Shown here piece after piece: positions 1 to 5,623 of a stretch of DNA of 12,028 nucleotides. Where the stretch lies: positions 1 to 12,028 of the forward strand of contig JAPTWQ010000128.1 in NCBI GenBank assembly GCA_028064945.1, written 5' to 3'. The stretch is from Nitrospiraceae bacterium (lineage in GTDB: Bacteria; Nitrospirota_A; Leptospirillia; Leptospirillales; Leptospirillaceae). Each line of letters begins with the position of its first letter. The first letter of the stretch is position 1. The notes below the pieces were generated by a model. That model did not search any database. It was not told the origin of the DNA and worked only from the letters and a program-made list of their open reading frames with translations. A program made the position numbers and the translations under genes.

Positions 1-40
1 TTTTCCGCGAACGCCTCCCGACGTCCGAGCAGGTCGCCTT
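1..40. repeat. Inverted repeat arm A (copy of 273-312)
   Basis: Bases 1-40 are the reverse complement of 273-312 with a single mismatch (position 35 against 278); 34 bases (1-34) match perfectly. The repeat is cut by the left edge, so its full length is unknown. It interrupts the ABC ATPase reading frame exactly where a conserved Walker A motif is expected. The ATPase sequence just before the break (ggcgacctgctcgg on the minus strand) resembles the queD strand by itself, giving a microhomology junction. Confidence 0.93.
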
Positions 41-152
41 GATCGATGGAAACCGAAAAGGAGCGCACAGGAAAGACGGGCCCGCGGGGTGTGTCGATCC
101 GGACAGTCAGGTTGTCAACCTTGAGAAGGGGAGAACACAGGTTGTCCATCAT
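1..152 (-). CDS. ABC transporter ATP-binding protein, N-terminal fragment (oligopeptide/dipeptide type), 3' end replaced at window edge
   Basis: Reading leftwards from an ATG at 152 (a second in-frame ATG follows at 149), 50 codons are visible before the edge. Residues 10-43 follow the opening of OppD/DppD-like ATPases: a beta-strand LLKVDNLTVRI, a TPRGPV turn, then a strand ending SVSIDQGDLLG. In this family the next residues should be the Walker A loop (GESGSGKS type). Instead the frame reads RREAFAEK, because bases 1-34 are an inverted copy of queD. The true gene therefore probably ends, as seen here, near base 22-34. The start overlaps the queD stop (ATGA), so the two are likely co-transcribed and translationally coupled. 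The product would be the cytoplasmic ATPase of an importer or exporter. The substrate cannot be told, and another ABC subfamily is possible because no catalytic motif is present. Confidence 0.6.
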   Translation of the reverse strand, partial: MMDNLCSPLLKVDNLTVRIDTPRGPVFPVRSFSVSIDQGDLLGRREAFAE

Positions 153-535
153 CCGGATGTCTCCCGGTAAATGGCCTTGTAGGGAGCCATTTCCGTGACA
201 GCCACCTGGTCGAGCTGAACAGTCGAATCCGTCCGACTGGACATGATTTCCTTCAGACGCGTATAGAGGAAAAAGGCCACCTGCTCGGACGTCGGGAGGC
301 GTTCGCGGAAAAAGGGATGATCGTTCAGGTGAGAGTGGTCAAGTTCTTTTATGAGAGGGCCCAGAAGGGTTTCGGCCTCATGAAAGTCCAGCGCCATTCC
401 GAGAGGATCCAGTCCCTGAGATGACCACGCCACCTCCACGGTCCAGTTGTGTCCGTGAAGCTTGGAGCAAAGGCCGGGGTAACCGGGAAGGATATGGCTG
501 GCGGCAAACGTTGCCGTCACGGATATCAGAAACAC
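149..535 (-). CDS. queD: 6-carboxy-5,6,7,8-tetrahydropterin synthase / 6-pyruvoyl-tetrahydropterin synthase family
   Basis: QueD converts 7,8-dihydroneopterin triphosphate to 6-carboxytetrahydropterin, the second step to queuosine and other 7-deazaguanines. Counting from the GTG at 535, residues 10-14 (FAASH) give the first zinc histidine. CSKLHGHNW (23-31) gives the catalytic-type Cys and the two other zinc histidines. LDHSHLND (65-72) carries the Asp/His of the proton relay, PTSEQ (81-85) matches the family PT-x-E-N region, and VTEM (113-116) carries the pterin-binding Glu. Length of about 128 residues is normal. A TTG at 541 is in frame two codons earlier, but AAAAAAGGG sits seven bases before the GTG, which fits better; an in-frame TGA at 551-553 rules out a longer start. 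No queC, queE or queF is in view, so a different pterin role cannot be excluded. Confidence 0.85.
   Translation of the reverse strand: MFLISVTATFAASHILPGYPGLCSKLHGHNWTVEVAWSSQGLDPLGMALDFHEAETLLGPLIKELDHSHLNDHPFFRERLPTSEQVAFFLYTRLKEIMSSRTDSTVQLDQVAVTEMAPYKAIYRETSG
273..312. repeat. Inverted repeat arm B (inside queD)
   Basis: This is the partner of the arm at 1-40. It lies inside the intact queD reading frame and encodes residues around the PTSEQ motif, so this copy is the native one and the arm at the edge is the displaced copy. The spacer between the arms is 232 bases. Confidence 0.93.
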
Positions 536-725
536 AGACAAACCCTTTTTTCAAACAAGCAAGACCTCCCTGGCAATGCGAATGCCGCAACATTTCATTG
601 AAGATGATTTTACACGATTGGGTGCCCTGTTGGGGAGAGTCATCCGGGTGAGGGGAATCGGGAGTCCGCGAATTTTAATCGTTTACCGAGGATAATTGTT
701 CAAAAGAAGAGAAGACCAGAAGCAC

Positions 726-753
726 TTGAAAGAAAAAAAAATTATGCTATTCT
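726..753 (+). promoter_or_regulatory. Sigma70-type promoter (extended -10) for the exported-protein genes
   Basis: TTGAAA (726-731) and TATTCT (748-753) are separated by 16 bases, and a TG one base before the -10 makes it an extended -10 element. The spacer is an A-rich tract. Transcription would start near 760, giving an untranslated leader of about 170 bases before the likely start at 929. The call rests on consensus only. Confidence 0.55.
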
Positions 754-843
754 TTTCGGACTTCCATAGAACTTATTTCGAAGCTCCTCTTGATCGACAT
801 CCATCCCTGGAGAGGCGGTTTTTTGCCTGAAGAGGGATCGTTC

Positions 844-918
844 ATGCTAATTCCCGATGCCTCGTGCATTTTTGGCCCCGTCAATCGGCCGATGGGAAGG
901 GGGATTCTTGTATCCTGA
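844..918 (+). CDS. Possible 24-residue leader mini-ORF
   Basis: An ATG at 844 lies six bases after GAGGGA (832-837), the best ribosome binding site in this region. It opens 24 codons (MLIPDASCIF...RGILVS) ending in TGA at 916-918. The stop is ten bases before the ATG at 929, the likely start of the following gene, and the frame differs from that gene. It lies downstream of the predicted promoter, so it would be transcribed. It could be a leader peptide that couples or tunes translation, or chance. There is no homology argument. Confidence 0.25.
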   Translation: MLIPDASCIFGPVNRPMGRGILVS

Positions 919-928
919 CGGTATAAAC

Positions 929-1855
929 ATGCTGGAGGTAATGCGCAGCGCCCCCGCCTGGAGAAAGGCTTTCGGGGAGACCGGCACGAGATCGTCGAAT
1001 TTTTTATTCGTATCTTTTTTCTTTCTTTTTCTGCTTCTGACGCCACAAAAGTCCCGGGCAACGTCCTTCAACGATTTTATCATTTATCCTTATGAAACTC
1101 CTGAGCAGGGTGAAATCAGTCTTGGAACCTGGCAAAGCGTTCTCCTTCCGTCCAAATCGGGGGAAGCGGCCTTCAATCATTCCGAATATAACCAGGACAT
1201 CCTTTTTTCAACGTATGTTCTGGAATTCGGCGTAACGGACTGGTGGACTCTGGGCACCTATGTCGACTTCATGTCGGGGGCCGGGCAAGGTTATTCTTAT
1301 CTGCAGACCCGGGCCATCACCTCCCGGATCCGATTCCCGCGCATCCCGGATTTTATTGATCCGGCGATCCAGATTGAATACTGGGTCCCGACAGGGGCCG
1401 CAAACAACCCGTCTTTTCTTGACCTAATCCTGATCGGGGAGAAAAAGGTCGGACGTTTTGTTTTTGATATCAATTCAAGCTTCTTCTTCGAGACGGCGAA
1501 TCCGGGGGGAGCGGCCGAGGGAATACCGCCGGATATGGAGTATGCCGGCGGCCTTTATTATCTCCTGGCGGACAATGTGAACTTTGGAGTCGAAGCGTTC
1601 GGAGCTCTGGGGCCGGTCACCGCCATGCTTCCATTCGGAGGACCGGTTGGTTCGGCCAATATCCAGCAAAACTATATTTTCCAGTCCTGGAACTTTGCCA
1701 TCGGCGATCATATTGACTGGAACGTTGGTGTGGGAACCGGACTGACCCAGGCCAGCGCTCCTTTTGTGTTCAAGACGATCTTCGAATACCACTTCAAGCC
1801 CTTCGGAAGCCAGGAAGAAGGAGAACAGTACAAGGAAGAACAAAATATTCATTGA
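929..1855 (+). CDS. Predicted outer-membrane beta-barrel protein of unknown function
   Basis: About 308 residues. From the ATG at 929, a basic stretch is followed by a very hydrophobic segment (about residues 24-38, FLFVSFFFLFLLL) and a likely signal peptidase site after SRA (42-44). The mature part is rich in aromatic and Gly/Ala residues in short alternating strands: GEISLGTWQSVLL, STYVLEFGVTDWWTLGTYVDF, FDINSSFFFET, AGGLYYLLADNVNFGVEAFGAL. This is the usual look of a transmembrane barrel and resembles the poorly defined MetA-pathway/transporter-like outer-membrane proteins. A final strand (FKTIFEYHF) is followed by a hydrophilic tail of about 20 residues, so the C-terminus is not the usual terminal aromatic. 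Start choice is uncertain: ATG 929 has no clear ribosome binding site, ATG 941 has GGAGGT almost touching it, and an ATG at 857 would put non-signal residues in front. Substrate is unknown. Confidence 0.65.
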   Translation: MLEVMRSAPAWRKAFGETGTRSSNFLFVSFFFLFLLLTPQKSRATSFNDFIIYPYETPEQGEISLGTWQSVLLPSKSGEAAFNHSEYNQDILFSTYVLEFGVTDWWTLGTYVDFMSGAGQGYSYLQTRAITSRIRFPRIPDFIDPAIQIEYWVPTGAANNPSFLDLILIGEKKVGRFVFDINSSFFFETANPGGAAEGIPPDMEYAGGLYYLLADNVNFGVEAFGALGPVTAMLPFGGPVGSANIQQNYIFQSWNFAIGDHIDWNVGVGTGLTQASAPFVFKTIFEYHFKPFGSQEEGEQYKEEQNIH

Positions 1856-1884
1856 AAAATGCCGGCCGTTTTTGGAGAGGGAGG

Positions 1885-1973
1885 ATGACGGGGCAGGGAA
1901 CCTGTGTTAAATTGGACAAATGATGTTTCCAGAAATCGCAGAAGAATGTTCGTTGGAGCCGGCAAACAGATGA
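1885..1973 (+). other. Two overlapping mini-ORFs leading into the lipoprotein gene
   Basis: ATG 1885, after GGAGAGG (1874-1880), opens a 12-codon frame ending in TGA at 1921-1923. That stop overlaps ATG 1923 (TGATG), which opens a 16-codon frame ending in TGA at 1971-1973. This in turn overlaps ATG 1970 (ATGA), a likely start of the lipoprotein. The chain is seen directly in the sequence; that it is translated is inference. The strongest ribosome binding site in the gap belongs to the first mini-ORF and not to any start in the lipoprotein frame. Confidence 0.3.
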
Positions 1974-3028
1974 TCTGTCCGGCGATACCCCCTTTTCCGC
2001 CCCTCAGGGCCTTGTTTCTTGTCGGAAGCCTTTTCAGTCTTTTCTTGTTTCAGGGGTGTTCGGAAAAAACCGCCTCCCGCATCCCTGTCTTGTCCCTGCC
2101 TCCCTCTTCGGGGTTCCGCATTGTCCAGCCCTTGCCCCCTGCACCTTCTGGGAACCAGGATTCCAATTCAAAAAAATCGGAATACATCGGTCTTCTTTTT
2201 TCCATCGCCCGTCCGGATCCGGGGCATGTCATTGCCGTTGGAGCCCAGTCCATTATCTGGCGGATCGATGAGGCGTCCGGCAAGTGGAAAAAAGTTCCTT
2301 CCCCGGTCAAATCCGAATTCTATCGGGTGATTTTTCCGGACCCCCGGCATGGATGGATTGCAGGGGATTCGGGAACCCTTCTTTTTTCTCAGGATGAAGG
2401 AATGTCCTGGTCCGTGGTCCCAACGCCGGTGCACGATAGATTTCTGGAGGATATTGATTTTCCGGATCCCTTGCATGGTTTCATTGTCGGGGAACGGGGA
2501 ACCTTTCTGAAAACCCGGGACGGAGGCCATTCATGGTCCAAAATATCCCTTCCGACAACCCAGAATCTCTATGCCGTCCATTTTCTTGATCGCCGGGAAG
2601 GGTGGGTTGCGGGTTGGCACCAGACTCTGTTTTCGACGCACGATGGAGGACGGACCTGGTCTCCCGTTACTCTGGCCGTTCCTCGTGTCACCCGGCAAAA
2701 ACCATCCTTCAATGCCATCTGGGGCAACCAAAAAGATCTGCTTGTCGCGGGAGATCATGGTCTGGTCTATTTTTCCTCTGACAAGGGGGAGTCTTTTCAG
2801 AGGATTTCTCTTCCGGTCGAGACCGATTTGTATGGGGTTTGTCAGACGGGAAGCGGAACAATCATCCTCGTCGGGGAAAAAGGTGCGCTCTGGAGTCTGG
2901 ACGAAAAGGGGAAAAAGATTCGATCCGTTTTGCCTTCTTTTCCCGAAGCCGACTTTCTGGGAGTTTCCTGCGGTGCCCTCCATTTTCGTGCGGCAGGTTC
3001 GCCAGATGTCATCCTTTTGCCTGGTTAG
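1970..3028 (+). CDS. YCF48/BNR-like seven-bladed beta-propeller lipoprotein
   Basis: About 352 residues. A hydrophobic signal (ALFLVGSLFSLFLFQ) ends in Gly-Cys at residues 29-30 followed by Ser, a lipoprotein signal with a slightly degenerate lipobox (Phe at -3). No Asp follows the Cys, so outer-membrane sorting is likely. The rest consists of six clear repeats and a partial seventh. Each has a strand with G(W/F)(I/V)(A/V)G, then GT/TL, then a (S/T)xDGGxxW-type turn, for example HGWIAGDSGTLLFSQDEGMSW and REGWVAGWHQTLFSTHDGGRTW. This matches the photosystem II assembly factor YCF48 and its many relatives in non-photosynthetic bacteria, often next to envelope systems. It follows the barrel gene and probably shares its transcript, so it may assist or bind that barrel (inference). 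In-frame starts at GTG 1904 or ATG 1946 are possible; ATG 1970 gives the most normal signal peptide. Confidence 0.72.
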   Translation: MICPAIPPFPPLRALFLVGSLFSLFLFQGCSEKTASRIPVLSLPPSSGFRIVQPLPPAPSGNQDSNSKKSEYIGLLFSIARPDPGHVIAVGAQSIIWRIDEASGKWKKVPSPVKSEFYRVIFPDPRHGWIAGDSGTLLFSQDEGMSWSVVPTPVHDRFLEDIDFPDPLHGFIVGERGTFLKTRDGGHSWSKISLPTTQNLYAVHFLDRREGWVAGWHQTLFSTHDGGRTWSPVTLAVPRVTRQKPSFNAIWGNQKDLLVAGDHGLVYFSSDKGESFQRISLPVETDLYGVCQTGSGTIILVGEKGALWSLDEKGKKIRSVLPSFPEADFLGVSCGALHFRAAGSPDVILLPG

Positions 3029-3065
3029 GGACCTGAGATATTCCGAAGGGTTTCTTCCCCGGTTT

Positions 3066-3527
3066 CTATCGCTTCCTTGAGGTCTTCCGGTCGCGGCAGT
3101 CTTTGCATATGCCGTAAATCTCCAGTTTATGGGAGACGATGGTGAAGTTTTTTTCTTCGGCGGCCAGATCCTGCAAATGCTCGATCACAGGTTGTCCGAA
3201 TTCAACAACCGTCCCGCATTCAATGCAAATGAGATGATCATGGTGGGTAGAGTTTTTGACTTCATAGCGGCTGAATTCATCGTTGAACCGGTGCTCTTCA
3301 ACGAGACCTTTTTCTTTGAGAATATGGAGAGTCCGGTAGATTGTGGCCAACCCGATTCGGGGATTTTTTTCTCTGACCAGAAGGTAAAGCTCTTCCGCAC
3401 TGATATGTTTTCCGCTCTGAAACAGAGTGCCGGCGATCATCAACCTCTGGGGGGTGACCTGGATACCGGAATCCCGGAACCTGTTTGCCAGGCTGGTTTC
3501 GTCTGATGGGTCCTGAAAGGAAGACAT
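3066..3527 (-). CDS. fur: Ferric uptake regulator family transcription factor
   Basis: 153 residues, a usual Fur length with a short N-terminal extension. The winged-helix domain spans about 13-90: VTPQRLMIAGTLF, then HISAEELY, and the recognition-helix signature GLATIYRTLHIL (59-70). The metal-binding and dimer domain includes HHDHLICIECG (95-105), E109, H133 and CKDC (141-144). The CxxC pairs C101/C104 and C141/C144 fit the structural zinc site. H41, E89, H96 and H98 align with the known regulatory metal ligands of Fur. Fur is more likely than PerR or Zur because of the HHDHLIC...VVEF pattern, but these paralogues are hard to separate by eye. ATG 3527 has a good site (AGGTGG). It is convergent with the lipoprotein gene, 37 bases apart with no clear terminator, and divergent from rplU. 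Confidence 0.9.
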   Translation of the reverse strand: MSSFQDPSDETSLANRFRDSGIQVTPQRLMIAGTLFQSGKHISAEELYLLVREKNPRIGLATIYRTLHILKEKGLVEEHRFNDEFSRYEVKNSTHHDHLICIECGTVVEFGQPVIEHLQDLAAEEKNFTIVSHKLEIYGICKDCRDRKTSRKR

Positions 3528-3837
3528 TTCCCACCTTTCTTGGGTTATAAGTCATGCAGTCTAGAGAGAGGCATCCGTGACCGGAAAACGAAAAGTCAGT
3601 TTCAAACCGGAAGAAATGCGAAAGACGTCCAGGGTGTTCAAATAGAGACATTTTACTAGGACGTTCAGATTCAGGCAACTTTTATCCCCTCCCGGGCAAT
3701 TGATGTTCCACCGGGATTTCAGGGGGCTTTTGCATTTGAAGCAAAATTTTTGGTAACATCTATTTTTACTTTTTCAGTTCAGGCTCAAGTCCTTTTGATG
3801 GCGATTTGGTTTCAAATTAAGAGAAGGTGGAAAGACG
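3528..3837. other. Divergent control region between fur and rplU
   Basis: About 310 bases without a gene. Towards fur, a TATAAC (-10 on the minus strand, 3544-3549) lies close to the start and would leave a short leader; no clear -35 was found. Towards rplU, a candidate promoter and an inverted repeat are listed separately. I see no convincing Fur box, so autoregulation is not shown by sequence. The middle (about 3560-3720) shows nothing I can name. Confidence 0.5.
3728..3764 (+). promoter_or_regulatory. Candidate rplU promoter overlapping a small inverted repeat
   Basis: TTGAAG (3736-3741) and TCTATT (3759-3764) are 17 bases apart and would start transcription about 65 bases before rplU. 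The -35 sits in the loop and right arm of an inverted repeat TTTTGC/GCAAAA (3728-3733 and 3741-3746, 7-base loop), followed by a T run. The repeat could be an operator or only an AT-rich coincidence. The -10 matches consensus at four of six positions. Confidence 0.35.
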
Positions 3838-4158
3838 ATGTCTCAGTTTGCGGTTGTCCGGACAGGCGGGAAAATGTATCGCGTGGCGCCCGGGCAGGTG
3901 TTGGTTGTGGAACGTGTTCCCGGCGATGGAGAGTTTACGCTCGGGGATGTTCTGATGGTTTCTGACGAACAGGGAACTCTTTTTGCCGAGGGCAACAAGG
4001 TTCTCCCGGTCACGGTGAAAGCGCGGATTCTTCGCCAGGAACGGGATACGAAAATCATCGTGTTCAAGAAGAAAAAACGCAAGAACTACAGGCGCAAGCA
4101 AGGCCACAGGCAAGACGTTTCCCGGATTCAGATTCTTGAAATTGTCCGGACGGCCTGA
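3838..4158 (+). CDS. rplU: 50S ribosomal protein bL21
   Basis: 106 residues, normal length for bL21, a protein bound to 23S rRNA in the large subunit. The N-terminal half shows FAVVRTGGKMYRVAPGQ and the VERVPGD(G)...LGDVLMV beta-barrel pattern. The basic segment near residues 73-93 (IIVFKKKKRKNYRRKQGHRQ) is the family signature and the main rRNA-binding part. Start is ATG 3838 with AGGTGG nine bases upstream. It opens the long rightward gene run and lies 79 bases before rpmA. The Prp-type protease gene found between rplU and rpmA in Firmicutes is absent, in keeping with a bL27 lacking the cleaved N-terminal extension. Confidence 0.97.
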   Translation: MSQFAVVRTGGKMYRVAPGQVLVVERVPGDGEFTLGDVLMVSDEQGTLFAEGNKVLPVTVKARILRQERDTKIIVFKKKKRKNYRRKQGHRQDVSRIQILEIVRTA

Positions 4159-4179
4159 AAAGTTTGATGTATCTTTTTA

Positions 4180-4206
4180 CCGGCTGGTGTCGGAAGAGCC
4201 AGCGGG
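4180..4206 (+). promoter_or_regulatory. Hairpin in the rplU-rpmA gap
   Basis: GCTGG (4183-4187) pairs with CCAGC (4199-4203) around an 11-base loop, extended by two G-C pairs after one G-G mismatch. No T run follows, so it is not a standard terminator. It might be a processing or stability element between the two ribosomal protein cistrons, but the stem is short. Confidence 0.25.
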
Positions 4207-4237
4207 AATAATCGGATAAGAGAACGGAGACAGTAGC

Positions 4238-4516
4238 ATGGCACACAAGAAAGGGGTGGGGTCCACCCGGAACGGTCGAGACAGTGAATCGAAGCGTCTG
4301 GGAGTCAAACGTCATGACGGACAGCAGGTTCTGGCGGGGAACATCCTTGTTCGTCAGAGAGGAACCCAGTTCTATCCCGGAGACAACGTCGGGATGGGGC
4401 GGGATTACACGCTTTTTGCCAAAGAAACAGGCACTGTCAAGTTTTCGAGCTGGGGACGCGACAGAAAGAAAATTCACATCATTCCCCTTTCGACGGAAGC
4501 AATTTCGACAAACTGA
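4238..4516 (+). CDS. rpmA: 50S ribosomal protein bL27
   Basis: 92 residues. It begins [20 protein letters not shown], the conserved basic arm that reaches the peptidyl-transferase centre, then [24 protein letters not shown] and the [11 protein letters not shown] core typical of bL27. The protein starts directly at Ala-His-Lys-Lys with no Firmicutes-type N-terminal extension, so only Met removal is expected. GGAG lies eight or nine bases before ATG 4238. The C-terminal tail after the core ([12 protein letters not shown]) is short and not conserved. The gene sits 24 bases before obg. Confidence 0.97.
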   Translation: MAHKKGVGSTRNGRDSESKRLGVKRHDGQQVLAGNILVRQRGTQFYPGDNVGMGRDYTLFAKETGTVKFSSWGRDRKKIHIIPLSTEAISTN

Positions 4517-4540
4517 CGACTTTTATGGAACAGGACGGTC

Positions 4541-5623
4541 ATGCCCCAGTTTGTCGATGAAGCCCGGATAGCAATTGAGTCCGGTAAAGGTGGGCATGGC
4601 TGTGTGTCGTTCCGCCGTGAAAAATATGTTCCCCGTGGAGGACCGGACGGAGGAGATGGAGGCAGGGGTGGGGATGTTGTGTTTGTTGGAACTCACCGCA
4701 AGTCGACCCTTCTGGATTTCAAGCACCGGACGATCCTGAAAGCCCAACCCGGGGAGGCTGGCCGCGGAAAAAAGCAGCATGGTTCCAATGGGCGGTCTCT
4801 TGTCCTCGAAGTTCCTCTCGGTACCCAAATTCTGGATGAAGAGACGGGAGAGCTTCTCTACGACCTGACCCAGCCGGATGCCCGGATTGTCGTGGCGAAA
4901 GGTGGCAGGGGGGGACGCGGGAATGTGCATTTTGCCACGGCAACCCGCCAGACCCCGGATTTTGCTGAGCCAGGGGGAGAGTCCCAGTCATTCCGGATTC
5001 GTCTCGAACTGAAAGTGATGGCCCGAGTCGGACTGGTCGGTTTTCCCAATGCGGGAAAATCGACGTTCCTGTCCAGAGTCACGAAAGCCCACCCGCGCAT
5101 TGCTTCCTACCCCTTTACCACATTGCACCCCCATCTCGGGGTTCTCCTTTTGGGGAATCCTCCGGACGAACGGGAAATTGTGATTGCAGATCTTCCCGGA
5201 CTGATTGAAGGCGCCCATGAAGGAAAAGGATTGGGTATCCAGTTTCTGAAGCATGTGGAACGGACGGAAATTTTGCTGCATTTTGTGGATCTGTCTGCGG
5301 AAAATACGCACAGTCCCACAGAAGCCTATCAGATCGTTCGTAACGAAATGCTGGCTTTTAACAAGGATTTGGCCAGGAAACCGGAAATCCTCGTCGGGAC
5401 CAAAAAAGATTCGGCGGATCCCGACAGACTCGCGGAGCTTGGGGCTTTTCTTGCCCGGGAAGGACGGCCCAAACTTTTTCTGTCTTCCCATACGGGGGAA
5501 GGTCTTCCGGACCTTCTCTCTGTTTTGTCGGAAACGCTGCCTTCTTCCCCTGCCCCATCGCATGTCCCGGACGACCAGGAAATGGAGGCAAACCGGAAAG
5601 AAGCCGGAACACCGCCCAGATGA
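4541..5623 (+). CDS. obg: Obg/CgtA ribosome-assembly GTPase
   Basis: 360 residues. The Gly-rich Obg fold covers about 1-158 (FVDEARIAIESGKGGHGCVSF, the GGPDGGDGGRGGDV loop, KGGRGGRGN). The G domain covers about 160-335: G1 GFPNAGKST (167-175), G2 threonines in PFTTLHP (191-197), G3 DLPG (217-220), G4 TKKD (287-290), G5 SSHTGEG (315-321). G4 has Thr in place of the usual Asn, a substitution I recall from other Obg proteins. The tail after 335 is Pro/Ser/Glu-rich, and the OCT domain of some homologues is absent. Obg binds the 50S particle, acts late in its assembly and senses guanine nucleotides, which fits its place after rplU-rpmA. Its stop overlaps the first possible start of proB by four bases (ATGA). 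Confidence 0.97.
   Translation: MPQFVDEARIAIESGKGGHGCVSFRREKYVPRGGPDGGDGGRGGDVVFVGTHRKSTLLDFKHRTILKAQPGEAGRGKKQHGSNGRSLVLEVPLGTQILDEETGELLYDLTQPDARIVVAKGGRGGRGNVHFATATRQTPDFAEPGGESQSFRIRLELKVMARVGLVGFPNAGKSTFLSRVTKAHPRIASYPFTTLHPHLGVLLLGNPPDEREIVIADLPGLIEGAHEGKGLGIQFLKHVERTEILLHFVDLSAENTHSPTEAYQIVRNEMLAFNKDLARKPEILVGTKKDSADPDRLAELGAFLAREGRPKLFLSSHTGEGLPDLLSVLSETLPSSPAPSHVPDDQEMEANRKEAGTPPR

Larger units (their letters stand above)
536..928. other. Divergent intergenic control region between queD and the outer-membrane protein gene
   Basis: This stretch of nearly 400 bases separates two divergent transcription units. It holds a good rightward promoter (726-753) and a mini-ORF (844-918), listed separately. 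On the minus strand, towards queD, the best -10 candidate is TAAAAT (607-612) without a convincing -35 at the right distance. I see no riboswitch consensus, in particular no preQ1 aptamer pattern before queD. A perfect 10-base palindrome ATCGGCCGAT lies at 884-893, inside the mini-ORF. Confidence 0.5.

Noticed and set aside
542..725. PreQ1 or other riboswitch upstream of queD
   Set aside because: I could not find a recognisable aptamer consensus on the minus strand in this leader.
857..928. Longer start (ATG 857) for the outer-membrane protein
   Set aside because: No ribosome binding site at proper distance, and it would add 24 residues before an already long signal-peptide n-region.
1855..1873. 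Possible terminator AAAAATG-CCGGC-CGTTTTT after the barrel gene
   Set aside because: The stem is mostly A-T pairs with one wobble and only one G-C pair, too weak for a normal intrinsic terminator.
3528..3600. Fur box in the fur promoter
   Set aside because: TTATAA near 3545 is only a partial match; no 19-base GATAAT-type palindrome is present.
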